A stretch of DNA of 64,000 bases from CAWEBF01 sp963807235 (GTDB lineage Bacteria; Acidobacteriota; Vicinamibacteria; Vicinamibacterales; UBA2999): contig CAWEBF010000029.1 in NCBI GenBank assembly GCA_963807235.1, positions 110,439 through 174,438 on the forward strand, read 5' to 3'. The position numbers and the translations under genes are program-made. Positions 27,082-36,150 of the stretch are shown here, piece after piece; position 1 is the stretch's first letter; every line of letters begins with the position of its first letter. Below the pieces are notes generated by a model that saw only the letters and a list, made by a program, of their open reading frames with translations, was not told where the DNA came from and made no database searches.

Positions 27082-27729
27082 CGCGGGCGCCCTCGACGGG
27101 CGGCAAGCACAGGCTCTTCGCCGCGCTGGGCGTGCCCGCGGATCCCGCGCTGCTGAGTGCGCTCCTGCTCGACACACTCGATGGCGTGCTGGCCACCGGG
27201 TTTCATGTCATCGTGGGCGTCGCGCCTGTGTCGGCCGCAGACGAGATGCGGGCCCTGGTGCCGCGCCACGTGGACGTAGTGCCGCAGGTCTCGGGCGACT
27301 TGGGGGACCGGATGCCCGCCCTGATGGGTACTGCGTTGGCGCGCGGCGCCACGTCTGTCCTGCTGGTGGGTTCGGACCTGCCAGACCTGTCATCGGAGCC
27401 CCTGCGTGAGGCCGCACGCGTCCTCCGCGACGAACCACGCGCGGTGGTGCTGGGTCCCGCCGAAGACGGCGGCTACTACCTGGTGGGCGCGACACGCGTG
27501 CCCGACATCTTCACGGGCATCGACTGGGGCACTTCGGAAGTCCTCGAGCAAACCGAGACGGCCATGGCCCGAGCGGGCCTCGTAGGCCACCGCGTCGCCA
27601 CGCAGCGCGACGTGGATCTGCCGGGGGATCTGGGATTGGTGCGGGGCGCCCGCACGCGCGCGTGGGTGGAGCAGTCGCGGGCGTCGGGACTCAGGATCTA
27701 TAGCGCTCTTCGGACAGAAGCCGCTTTAG
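27051..27729 (+). CDS. TIGR04282-like nucleotidyl/glycosyltransferase (DUF2064)
   Basis: The start is GTG 27051 (GTG 27042 or 27045 possible), overlapping msrQ. The fold is GT-A-like: TVAVLARAPSTGGKHRLFAALG, DTLDGVLATGFHVIVGVAP, LLVGSDLPDLSSEPL and LGPAEDGGYYLVGATRVPDIFTGIDWGTSEVL, all hallmarks of the TIGR04282/CofC-like group. The open frame reads through into antisense sequence. A small indel before a TAG near 27727 probably hides the true stop. It is the usual partner of TIGR04283 proteins, one of which is divergent at 24.75-25.46 kb. Confidence 0.78.
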
Positions 27730-28115
27730 CGACTGCCCCTCGGGCGCTGGCGCCAGGTCCAGCCGTCCTTCGGGCGTTCGATGCCCTTGAGGTGCATCTT
27801 GTATTCGTCTTCGATGCGCCCCGGGCTGCCCGTGACGCGAACGACGTCGCCCGGCCGGATGGTGTCCTTGGTGATGTTGTCGCGGCTGAGCCGGGCCGGG
27901 TTGGCCCACTCAGCGGCGTAGGTGCGCATGCGGCCCGACGGATCGGGCGCATTCACGTGGAGCCAGGCATGCGGCGCCCGGTACTCGAACTCCACCACGT
28001 CGCCCTCGATGGTCATCGACTGCTGCTCGTGGTAGTACGCCGCAAACGAGTGATGTGCAAAAAGGCCGGCCCCCGCCACGACCGCGCCCACCAGCGCCAA
28101 CAGAACAGTACGCAT
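27726..28115 (-). CDS. DUF6152-like secreted protein
   Basis: A 129-residue protein. ATG 28115 is chosen because GGGGAGAG precedes it and it begins a signal peptide (MRTVLLALVGAVVAGAGLFA). After cleavage the protein starts HHSFAAYYHEQQSMTIEGDVVEFEYRAPHAWLHV. This HHSFA start and the EY.xPHxWLHV strand are the signature of the family. The rest is a small beta barrel (GDVVRVTGSPGR). The N-terminal His pair could bind metal. The function is unknown; relatives occur near 28.2 and 32.7 kb. Confidence 0.8.
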   Translation of the reverse strand: MRTVLLALVGAVVAGAGLFAHHSFAAYYHEQQSMTIEGDVVEFEYRAPHAWLHVNAPDPSGRMRTYAAEWANPARLSRDNITKDTIRPGDVVRVTGSPGRIEDEYKMHLKGIERPKDGWTWRQRPRGSR

Positions 28116-28182
28116 CGCACTCTCCCCGCAGTGAAAGTACGACTCAATGGCAATCCAGTCAATAATTTCGCCCACGAGGCCC

Positions 28183-28210
28183 GGAGCCTGGAGCCCGGAG
28201 CCCGGAGCCT
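28183..28210. repeat. 7-bp repeat array (GGAGCCY)
   Basis: Four units (GGAGCCT, GGAGCCC, GGAGCCC, GGAGCCT) end 12 bp before the ATG of the next gene. This is one of the few arrays near a gene start. Confidence 0.75.
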
Positions 28211-28222
28211 GAGAGGTTCTCG

Positions 28223-29173
28223 ATGCGTAGCGCCTTCATCGTCGCCCTTGTGCTGGCCTGCCCGGTGGCATCGCAGGCACAAACTGGCCCCCGAACTCCT
28301 TGGGGCGACCCCGACCTGCAAGGCAACTACACCAATACCTTCGAGCAGGGCACGCCATTCGAACGGCCGGAGCAATTCGCCGGCCGGAAGCTCGAAGAGG
28401 TCACTGGCGCCGAGCTGGCGAAAATCCGGCAGGACATCCAGCGCCGGACGATCTCCGCGTTCGAAGGGCCCATCCACGCGCCGGACCACTGGTGGCAGGA
28501 CAACCTGTTTCTGGAGCGGGGCAGCCAGGCGTGGTTCGTCGTAGACCCGCCCGACGGCCGCATCCCACCGTTGACGCCGGACGCGCAGCAGCGCATCGCC
28601 GCCCGCGCCGCGGCGCGTAAGGCCAGCGGCCGGGGTGAGGCCGACTCGTGGACCGACCGCAGTCTGTACGACCGCTGCCTCACGCGCGGCGTCCCCGGGT
28701 CGATGATGCCCGCGATCTACGGCAACGCGTCCGAGATCGTCCAGGCACCCGGCTACGTGGTGATCCGCAACGAGATGATCCACGAAGCCCGCATCATTCC
28801 GCTCGACGGGCGTGCGCACGTCGCGCCGTCGATCACCCAGGACATGGGCGACTCCCGCGGCCGCTGGGAGGGCGACACCCTGGTGGTCGAGACCACCAAT
28901 TTCAAGGAGCGCAGCGTCTATCGCAACGCCAATCCCGCCAGGTTGAAGCTGACCGAACGTTTCCTGCGCATCGCGCCCAACAAGGTGCGGTGGTCCGTCA
29001 CGGTAGACGACCCCACCACCTGGACGCGACCCTGGACGTTTTCGATGCCGCTCACGGCCGACGATCAGCCGTTCCCGCTATACGAGTGCCACGAGGGAAA
29101 CTACGGCCTCCGCAACATCCTCAGCGCGGCGCGCGCCGAGGAGCGGGAGGCCGCACGGGTCAGTGGACGTTGA
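28223..29173 (+). CDS. Secreted protein of unknown function, acidobacterial family
   Basis: A 316-residue exported protein (signal MRSAFIVALVLACPVASQA, then TGPRTPWGDPDLQGNYTN). The C-terminal half has GRWEGDTLVVETTNFK, LKLTERFLRIAPNKVRWSVTVDDPTTWTRPW and YECHEGNYGLRNIL. The same block (GHSIGRWEGDVLVVDTARF) occurs at 33.6 kb. The family is very common in Acidobacteria and has no known reaction. It is divergent from the DUF6152 gene, and its stop overlaps the GNAT gene tail by 14 bp. Confidence 0.75.
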   Translation: MRSAFIVALVLACPVASQAQTGPRTPWGDPDLQGNYTNTFEQGTPFERPEQFAGRKLEEVTGAELAKIRQDIQRRTISAFEGPIHAPDHWWQDNLFLERGSQAWFVVDPPDGRIPPLTPDAQQRIAARAAARKASGRGEADSWTDRSLYDRCLTRGVPGSMMPAIYGNASEIVQAPGYVVIRNEMIHEARIIPLDGRAHVAPSITQDMGDSRGRWEGDTLVVETTNFKERSVYRNANPARLKLTERFLRIAPNKVRWSVTVDDPTTWTRPWTFSMPLTADDQPFPLYECHEGNYGLRNILSAARAEEREAARVSGR

Positions 29174-29723
29174 GCGTTTTCTCGCCCCAAGTTGCCTTGG
29201 CGCGGCGCCAGTCGCTCGGCAGGATCGACCACAGGTACTGATCGTACCGGTGGACGCCCTTTGAGAACGATTGCCGGAGCGTGGCCTCCTGCACGGCTCC
29301 GAGCTTCTGAAGGGCACCATTGCCCCGGCCGTTGACGCTGACGGCTCTTGCCTCCATTCGCTGCACCCCCACGCCTTCGAACGCGAAATCGAGTACCAGG
29401 CGCGCCGCGCCCATGAAGAGCCCCGTGCCCCAATAGGGCGAGCCAAGGGCGAAGCCCCACTCCGCGGCGCCGAAGCCGCTGTCGAGCGCGTGGAACTGGA
29501 TGAGCCCCACGGCCGTGTCGCGCCCGTCCGGCACCACGGCAAAGCAGACATGCTTGCCTTCGGCGCGCCGCCGGTGGGTCCAGTCGATGAACTTCTCGAA
29601 GCCCTCGACGGTCGTCGGCGGTGGGCTGATGAACCGCGCGACCTCCTCGGTGGTCAGCAGCGCGAAGAGCGATGCCGCGTCCGAGGTCCGAAGCTCGCGC
29701 AGGTGGAATCCGTTTCCGGTCAA
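29160..29723 (-). CDS. GNAT N-acetyltransferase (RimJ/RimL-like)
   Basis: A 187-residue acetyltransferase, start TTG 29723. It has FHLRELRTSDAASLFALLTTEEVARFISPPP, the acetyl-CoA strand DTAVGLIQFH, and the RimJ-type loop AEWGFALGSPYWGTGLFMGAARLVLDFAFEGVGVQRMEARAVSVNGRGNGALQKLGAVQEATLR. The CoA-binding loop is degenerate but recognisable. A TGA in another frame next to its TTG suggests coupling to the subtilase upstream. Substrate unknown. Confidence 0.85.
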   Translation of the reverse strand: MTGNGFHLRELRTSDAASLFALLTTEEVARFISPPPTTVEGFEKFIDWTHRRRAEGKHVCFAVVPDGRDTAVGLIQFHALDSGFGAAEWGFALGSPYWGTGLFMGAARLVLDFAFEGVGVQRMEARAVSVNGRGNGALQKLGAVQEATLRQSFSKGVHRYDQYLWSILPSDWRRAKATWGEKTLNVH

Positions 29724-29726
29724 GAC

Positions 29727-31335
29727 CGGCAGGGCCTTTCTCCAGTCCGAGGAGATCCGCCTGCCTCGCGGGTTGGTCGCCGGCCGGCGCGTACTGCAGC
29801 GCCGCCAGGTCTACGTCGTGTCCCGCGCGTTCCGCCATCATTTGAATAGCCATGATGATGTCCTTTCGCGCGTTACGGAGTTCCGGCTCGACCACGAGGT
29901 CGGACGGAAGTGGTTCGTTCAGAATCAGGACGTCATCGGGGGTCGCCGCGTCGTCGCTGGCATTGACGTCGGTCTCGCCCCACACGATGTTGTCGCCCCA
30001 CACGATGTTGTCGCCCCAGACGATGTTGTCGCCCCAGACGATGTTGTCGCTCCAGACGATGTTGTCGCTCCAGACGATGTTGTCGCCCCAGACGATGTTC
30101 AACGCCGTGATGAAGGGGCTCAGGCTGTCGCCCCACACGATGTTGTCGCCCCAGACGATGTTGTCGCCCCACACGATGTTGTCGCCCCAGACGATGTTCT
30201 GGCTCCAGGCCACGCGGTTCGTGTCGAGCGCGTCGCCCCACACGATGTTGTCGCCCCACACGATGTTGTCGCCCCACACGATGTTCTGGCCGTCGATGGT
30301 CGTCGAGTGGTCGACGCTGCGGGTCAGCCAGTACTCGCCGAGCGGGGCGGCCGGGGTGATCGCCTCAGCCAGGGTAATCGCGCCGCTGGTGTTGAGCGCA
30401 CCGGCACCCTGCGTCAGCGTGTTGTAGGGCACGCCGTTGGCATCGGTCATCGGGAATGCGCTGCGCTGCAGCATCGCCTTGACCGCGTTTGCCGCCGGCG
30501 CCGCGCCGAACGTGACCCGCGACGCCTCGATCATCAGCGCCACGCTGCCGCTGACCACGCCGGCGGCCATGCTGGTCCCGCTCAGCGCCAGGTACCGCTC
30601 TTCGGTCGACTGGCCCAGCAGCTGTTTGAGCGGCAGCGCGTTGAACAGGTACATGTTGCCCTTGGATATGCCGTACAGGTTGTGCCCTGGCGCCACCACG
30701 TCCGGCTTGACGAACGAGTCGTACCACGTCGGTCCGCGCGAGCTGTAGTCCGCGATGACGTCGTCGGTGACGCGCGTCGTGTCGAACGTCTTCGTCGCGC
30801 CCACGGTGAGCGCCGACCGGGCGTTGCCGGGCGAGGTGATGCCCGCGTACCCGACCACGTGGGTCACGGGATTGGTGCCGACGTTGCCCGCCGAGACCAC
30901 CACCACCAGACCGGAGCTGACCGCTGCCTCGACCGCCTGGACCAGCGGGTCCGTGGCTGCCGGTTCGTAGATGGGATGGCCCAACGACATGTTGACGACG
31001 TCGATGCCATACGCCTGGCGGTTGAGAACCGCCCACTCCAGAGCCTTGATCACGTCGCTCGTGTAGCCGGCGCCGCTGTCGTCCAGCACCCGCAGGCTGA
31101 CGAACTGGACGTCTGGCGCCACGCCGCGGGCGTAGGCCTTGTTGCTGCCGATGAGGCTGGCCACGTGCGTGCCATGCCCGTAACCGTCGTGGTCGGCGCT
31201 ATCAGGGGGATTGGCGTTGCCGGTCGTGAAATCGCGACTGGTCTTGACGCGATCCGGCCCCGCTGGCAGCTCGACGCCCGAGTCCACCACCGCCACCGTC
31301 ACGCCGGCGCCCGTATAGGACTCCGTGGCGACCGG
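29727..31335 (-). CDS. Subtilase (S8) catalytic domain with NIVWGD-repeat tail
   Basis: This is the C-terminal part of a long exported protease whose front lies at 31310-32375. The catalytic triad is complete: Asp in VTVAVVDSGVEL, His in GYGHGTHVASLIG, Ser in LSGTSMAAGVVSG, plus the oxyanion Asn region VVVSAGNVG. After the peptidase come 14 copies of the hexapeptide NIVWGD in three blocks (3, 4 and 7), broken by short spacers. A C-terminal segment ends LPSDLVVEPELRNARKD. The open frame continues into the GNAT gene; a TGA at about 29727 in another frame is the likely stop. Confidence 0.85.
29973..30287. repeat. 18-bp tandem coding repeats encoding NIVWGD
   Basis: Fourteen near-identical 18-bp units in three blocks inside the subtilase gene. 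Units differ at synonymous positions (GTG/GTC in the Val codon) and a few Gly-to-Ser changes. The hexapeptide could form a beta-solenoid or a surface-binding tail. Confidence 0.9.
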
Positions 31336-32375
31336 CGGCGATGTACGTGACCGTCAGGCGTGGGCGATAGCTCACCGAGGAGTATTCCGACGAGCTCACC
31401 GTCCAGTTGTTGCTGCTGCTCTGCGTGAGGGCCCAGCCGTGATTGGGAGCGCCATTGGCCCAGGCCTGCAGCGAGGCCTTGAGTCCGGTCGTCGTCATCG
31501 TGCGGGTACCAGTTCCCCCCAACCCGCTGAGCGTCGCGTCGGCCGTCGCCCGGGCTTCCACATCGTCGCGCTGCAGGGCAGGTCCGGATGTCGACAGCGT
31601 GAGCGCGGTCGCGTTCGCCTCCCAGCGCACCAGCATGCGATGCAGGCTCGCCGTGGCGTTGCTGGCGCCGCCGGAGTGCTGCCCGATACGCAGCGAGGCC
31701 GACGTGATCTTGGACCCGAACGGAATCTGATTCGGACCGTTGCCGAACAGGTTGTCGAACCTGAGGAGCATGGCATTCGAGCCGCTCAGGTAGCCGTTGA
31801 CCACGCTGATCGACGTCGCCGAACCGTAGCTCGAAAGCGGCGACAGGCTGCGGACGCCGCCGTCAACCGCGCTGGTGTAGCCGTTCACGCCCTGCTGGAG
31901 GGTCAAGGTGCCGGGCGTGTCGCCCGACTCCTCCAGCCCCAGGGTCGCGCGCAGCGAATATCCGTCGAGGTCAGGCGTTCCCGTGACGGCCGTCGCGATG
32001 CCGTCCGATTCGACCGGCGCGTCGTACGGACACGGACAGCACGTCCTTGTCGTTGGCCAGAATGCGGACCAGTCGCTTCGGGACGTTCGCCGAGAACCCC
32101 TCGACGATGGTGTACTCCTGACCGATCCGGACGGTGCCGCCGTAGGCCTGCAGCTTGCGCAGCAACCCTCGCCGCGCGCCGGCTTTGACCTGGACGATGA
32201 CGCGGACACGCGCCTCCTCGCCCGTCGAGGCGTCCACCAGTTCCTGGACCTTCTTGTCGAACTTGGCTTCGCGCTTCGCGGCCTGCGTGCTGGAATCGGA
32301 TCCCAGAGCAGTCAGCGCAAGCGCGACCATGGGGGTGACCCACCAGGTCAATCGTTTGCGCCGCCACTTTCCCAT
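31310..32375 (-). CDS. Subtilase N-terminal part: signal, prodomain and DNRLRE-like domain
   Basis: The start MGKWRRKRLTWWVTPMVALALTALG (ATG 32375) is a signal peptide. A fervidolysin/I9-type prodomain follows (VRVIVQVKAGARRGLLRKLQAYGGTVRIGQEYTIVEGFSANVPKRLVRILANDKDVLSVS). A frame break near 32030 leads to a beta-sandwich of the DNRLRE type (GSNAMLLRFDNLFGNGPNQIPFGSKITSASLRIG through YRPRLTVTYIAA). A second break near 31330 leads into VATESYTGAGVTVAVVDSG, the protease. Placing the DNRLRE domain between prodomain and peptidase is unusual. Confidence 0.78.
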
Positions 32376-32718
32376 CGTCACGGTTGGTCTCACAATCGTC
32401 TCCAATGGCCACGGACACTCGCGGCCGCTCCCCAAGGCAGCAAGGCCGGAGCCAGCCCAACAGGTTTCGCGTAACACACGACAGAACAGTCAGTTAGCGG
32501 AAAGTGCCCGATCAGGATCGTGATCGCCGAGTACCGGGTCGGCACATGTGCAGCCGCCGACCCTGATGCGCGCTTTCGTGTGCGCGTGTCCGACAATCGC
32601 GCCAAAACTCAGGCGAAACGGGCGATGTCCCGCCTCGACACAGGGGTGTGCTGTTGGGGAACAGAATCGGGGGCGCGGGGACGCGTACAATGCCGTCGGG
32701 TCCTGGAGGAGGGGTGCG
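32376..32718. other. Divergent intergenic region, no gene seen
   Basis: This 343-bp gap separates the divergent subtilase and the DUF6152-like gene. A TACAAT box with GGAGGAGG before ATG 32719 gives the right-hand gene a conventional leader. On the minus strand the GC-rich leader contains a GCTGGCTCCGGCC stretch that can fold, but I cannot assign it to a riboswitch class. Confidence 0.5.
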
Positions 32719-33880
32719 ATGGTGCGAGCGTTGATGTGTGGCATGGCCGTACTGGCCGGTGGATCGGCGGCGTGGGCGCACCACGGCGCGGGCACCTTCG
32801 AGTTGAGCAAATCCGTGACGTTCAGCGGCATGTTGACCCGGATCGAGTTCATCAACCCGCACTCGTGGCTCTACTTCGAGGTGAAGGAAGCCGGACGGCA
32901 AGGTGTCCAAGCACCGCTGCGAGATGCGGTCGGCCCACACGCTGCGCCGTTCGGGATGGACGAAGGAGCTTTTTCCTGTTGGCCAGCAGATCACCGTGGA
33001 GGCCGCTCCCGATCGCGCGGATCCGGCCTCGTGCTACCTGAACACCATCCGCTTCGTCAACGGCAGCCGCATGGATCGCTACGGGCAGTACGTGCGCGCG
33101 CCCGAGGGGGGCGTCCGTGAGATCCGCGGCAAGCTGCCCACGGCGGCCAAGCCGCGCGAGCCGCGGCGGCCGTCGGGCGAGCCCAACATCAGCGGCGACT
33201 GGGCGCCCGAGCAGGTGGTGATGGTGGATCCACGCGGCGCGGGCGGCGGCCTCGTGCGGCTCAGCACGCTGGCGGAGGCCAAACCGGGCGAGCGCGGCGG
33301 CGGCGCGCGCCGGGGCGGCGGGCCACCGGCGGGACCGCGGCTCTACGGCGGCACCGAACTGACGCCGCTGGGGGAGAAGGCGGCCGCGGAATTCAAGCGC
33401 GAGGACAATCCGCGCTTCAGCTGCCAGACGACGAGCATCACCTTCGACTGGACGTTCGACGGCCCCGTGAACCGCATCACGCAGAACAAGGACACGATCG
33501 TCGTGCAGTACGGCCAGCTGGGACTCAAGCGGACGATCTACATGAACCAGAAGGACCACCCCGCGAGCGTGCGCCCGAGCCGTGCCGGCCATTCGATTGG
33601 CCGCTGGGAAGGGGACGTGCTGGTGGTGGACACGGCCCGGTTCCTGCCCGGCGTCCTGAACGCGCCCGTGCGTCACGGCGACAAGCTGCAGGTGGTCGAG
33701 CGGTTCTCGCTGGACCCGAAGACGATGCAGCTGACGCGCACCTACACGGCCACGGACCCGGACTACATGAAGGGTCAGTACACGGGCACGGACATGGTGG
33801 AGATCGCCGACCAGCCCTACGCCCCGGACAATTGCAAGGAGCAGGGGTTCATCGATTACTCGAAGCAGGTGCAGCGCTAA
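32719..33880 (+). CDS. DUF6152-type secreted protein with long C-terminal domain (frame break near 32905)
   Basis: ATG 32719 follows GGAGGAGG. The signal peptide ends GGSAAWA and the mature protein starts HHGAGTFELSKSVTFSGMLTRIEFINPHSWLYFEVKEA. An extra G near 32905 breaks the frame; without it the protein continues DGKVSKHRCEMRSAHTLRRSGW. The C-terminal region (residues 110-385) contains GHSIGRWEGDVLVVDTARF and LQVVERFSLDPKTMQLTRTYTATDPDY, shared with the 28.2-kb protein. It is thus a fusion of the two families that are separate at 27.7-29.2 kb. Function unknown. The MTHFR-like gene follows 4 bp downstream. Confidence 0.8.
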
Positions 33881-33884
33881 CCCC

Positions 33885-34772
33885 ATGCAGAAATCGTCGA
33901 TTCAGGACTTCGTCCGCAACTACACGATCGAGACCACGGTTCCCCAGGCCCAGCGCGTCGAACGGTTCGCCGATTTGGTGCCGCTGGGCACCTGCCTCTA
34001 CATCGCGCACATCCCCGGCACCGACTTCAAGGACACGGCGGCGCTGGCGGCTCGTTTGCGCCAGGAGGGCATGGAACCGGTGCCGCACGTCGTCGGGCGC
34101 CGGATCGAGAGCCGCGCCGTGCTCGATGACTTTCTCAAACGTCTGAGCGGGGACGCCGGCGTCAAGCAGGTGCTGGTCGTTGCCGGCGACAACTCGGATC
34201 CAGCGGGGGAGTATACGAGCGGCCTGCAGCTGCTTGAATCGGGACTCCTCGAGCAATACGGCATCCGCAAGATCGGCGTGGCCGGCCACCCCGAGGGACA
34301 CCGGGAGGTGACCGATCCGGTACTGCGCGACGCGCTGCGGCGGAAGAACGCCTACAAGGAGAAGACCGGCGCGGACGTCTACATCGTCACGCAGTTCGCC
34401 TTTTCGGCGGATCCCGTGCTGGCGTGGGAAGGGTCGAACCGCGAGGACATCGGGAAGCTGCCAGTCACCGTGGGGCTGCCCGGCCTGGCCACGGCGAAGA
34501 CGCTGCTCAAATACGCCATGGATTGCGGCGTGGGCGCGTCGCTGCAGGCGTTCTCCAAGCGCTACGCCAGCCTCACGAAGCTCCTGACGGTGTCGGCGCC
34601 CGACGACGCCGTGGTGGCGCTGGCCGCGCACCGGGACCGCGCGCCGTCATCGCCGCTCTCGGGCGTGCACTTTTTCCCGTTCGGCGGCCTGAAGAAGACC
34701 GCCGATTGGGCCAACAAAGTGGTGGCGGGGGAGTTCGATCTCAACGACGAGGGCGGACTCACCGTCCGCTGA
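33885..34772 (+). CDS. Methylenetetrahydrofolate reductase-family protein
   Basis: A 295-residue TIM-barrel flavoprotein of the MTHFR family. Recognisable blocks are TIETTVPQAQRVERF, EPVPHVVGRRI, QVLVVAGDNSDPAGEYTSGLQLLE (the RGD/GD.P block), IGVAGHPEGHREV and YIVTQFAFSADPV. A family reaction would be reduction or oxidation of methylene-THF. Two LigM-like THF-dependent demethylase homologues lie at 36.2 and 45.3 kb; in known O-demethylation systems an MTHFR homologue regenerates THF. It shares a strand with the upstream DUF6152-like gene and the downstream amidohydrolase. Confidence 0.85.
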   Translation: MQKSSIQDFVRNYTIETTVPQAQRVERFADLVPLGTCLYIAHIPGTDFKDTAALAARLRQEGMEPVPHVVGRRIESRAVLDDFLKRLSGDAGVKQVLVVAGDNSDPAGEYTSGLQLLESGLLEQYGIRKIGVAGHPEGHREVTDPVLRDALRRKNAYKEKTGADVYIVTQFAFSADPVLAWEGSNREDIGKLPVTVGLPGLATAKTLLKYAMDCGVGASLQAFSKRYASLTKLLTVSAPDDAVVALAAHRDRAPSSPLSGVHFFPFGGLKKTADWANKVVAGEFDLNDEGGLTVR

Positions 34773-34809
34773 CTCACTCCTCGCGCAGCGCAAAGTCCTA
34801 GGAGATGCC

Positions 34810-36078
34810 ATGAAATCGGTCTCGACTGTGCTTGCTCTGCTGGCTCTGCTCGTCGCCGCGCGGGGTGCCGCGGCGCAGAACCTGGTCATCGTCAACGCGC
34901 GGATCGTCGACGGCAAGGGCGGCGTGATCGAGCGCGGATCGGTGGTGGTGCGCGACGGCAAGATCGCCTCGGTAGCCGCCGGCACGGCCGCGCCGGTGGC
35001 GGGCGCCCAGCGGATCGACGCGCAGGGGCGGACGGTGATGCCCGGCTTCATCGACGCCCACCGGCACATCATCCAGGGCAACGGCGCGGAATGGCTGAAG
35101 ACCCAAGCGGCCGCGCAGCTCCAGGGGTTCCTCGACGCCGGCTTTACCACCGTTCTCTGCGCCATCTGCCCGGTCGAAGGCGTCGAGGCGCGCCAGCGCG
35201 TCGATGCGGGCACGCTGCAGGGTCCGCGGCTGCTGATGGCCATGATCATTCCGCTGGCAAGGGCGGCGGCCCCTGGCGGCGGCGGCCGTGGAGGGGATCC
35301 GGCGCGGTTCGACACGTCGCGCGGCCCGCTGCGCCCGACGCAGCCCGCCGGCGAGATTCCGCCGGCAGACACGATCAAGGCCGTGGAGGCCATCGCCGGC
35401 CAGCGCTACGACTTCATCAAGACCGTCATCACCACGACACCGGGCGGGCCGGAAACCAAGACGCTGAAGCTCATCGTCGATGAGGGCCGGAAGCGCAACC
35501 TGCCCACCATCACGCATGCGGTTTCAGTGGCCGATACGCTGGCGGCCGTCGAGGCGCGTCCGGCCGTGCTGGTGCACACGCCGCACATCGGGCAACTGCA
35601 GGAAAGCGACGTCAAGACCATCGTCGGCGCCGGCATCCCCATGACCTCGACGCTGGCCGTCTTCGTGCCCCACTTCGCCCCCGACAACACGCCGCTCTTC
35701 CGGGACGCCCAGCCGTTTCCGTGGGAGACGCTTTCGAGCGCAGGGCAGGGCCCGGTCAATGCCCGTCTCCTGTCGCAGGCGGGCCTTTCGTACGGGTACG
35801 GCACCGACACCAGCTGGCCACCGCGCGAGTCGCTGGCAGACGAGCTGCGCGCGTTGCGGCTGACGTTCTCGCCGCTCGACATCACCAGGATCATGGGGCA
35901 GGGCGCAGCCCGAGCGGCGTTGCGGGAGGCTCAAATCGGCACGCTCGAGCCCGGCAAGATGGCCGACATGGTGCTGATCGACGGCAACCCGGCGGCCGAC
36001 TCGGACGATCTGCTGAAGGTCGTGACGACGATCAAAGGCGGGCGGATCGTCTCCGACAAGCGCAACGCACGAAAATAG
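34810..36078 (+). CDS. Secreted amidohydrolase (imidazolonepropionase-like)
   Basis: A 422-residue exported hydrolase; AGGAGA precedes the ATG and the signal is MKSVSTVLALLALLVAARGAAA. Metal motifs are MPGFIDAHRH, a candidate carboxylated Lys in YDFIKTVIT, THAVS, LVHTPH, and the Asp of GYGTDTSW. The C-terminus IGTLEPGKMADMVLIDGNP is typical of exported prolidase/imidazolonepropionase-like amidohydrolases of Acidobacteria. Substrate unknown. A strong terminator follows the stop. Confidence 0.87.
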   Translation: MKSVSTVLALLALLVAARGAAAQNLVIVNARIVDGKGGVIERGSVVVRDGKIASVAAGTAAPVAGAQRIDAQGRTVMPGFIDAHRHIIQGNGAEWLKTQAAAQLQGFLDAGFTTVLCAICPVEGVEARQRVDAGTLQGPRLLMAMIIPLARAAAPGGGGRGGDPARFDTSRGPLRPTQPAGEIPPADTIKAVEAIAGQRYDFIKTVITTTPGGPETKTLKLIVDEGRKRNLPTITHAVSVADTLAAVEARPAVLVHTPHIGQLQESDVKTIVGAGIPMTSTLAVFVPHFAPDNTPLFRDAQPFPWETLSSAGQGPVNARLLSQAGLSYGYGTDTSWPPRESLADELRALRLTFSPLDITRIMGQGAARAALREAQIGTLEPGKMADMVLIDGNPAADSDDLLKVVTTIKGGRIVSDKRNARK

Positions 36079-36109
36079 GCCGGAGCGTCAGCTCCGGCGT
36101 CTTCTTTTT
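36079..36109 (+). terminator. Intrinsic terminator after the amidohydrolase
   Basis: The stem GCCGGAGC / GCTCCGGC (8 bp, 4-nt loop GTCA) is followed by GTCTTCTTTTT. It ends the 32.7-36.1 kb operon. Confidence 0.85.
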
Positions 36110-36137
36110 GCCTTTCGCCTTTAGCCTTTTGCCTTCC
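36110..36137. repeat. 7-bp repeat array (GCCTTTN)
   Basis: Four units: GCCTTTC, GCCTTTA, GCCTTTT, GCCTTCC. The array lies between the terminator and the corrected end of the LigM-like gene. Confidence 0.75.
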
Positions 36138-36150
36138 GGAGCCTCGACCC

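Noticed and set aside
29973..30287. Regularly spaced repeats resembling a CRISPR array
   Set aside because: The units are 18 bp, contiguous and in frame, and they encode NIVWGD inside a protease gene; there are no unique spacers.
32376..32520. Possible c-di-GMP (GEMM) or other riboswitch in the subtilase leader
   Set aside because: It contains GCGAAACC and GGCTCCGGCC stretches, but I could not place the conserved GEMM core or its stems, so no class is assigned.
36032..36150. C-terminal extension of LigM-like copy 1 rich in Lys-Gly
   Set aside because: It is the 7-bp repeat array and terminator read in frame after a one-base insertion; the corrected stop is at 36151.
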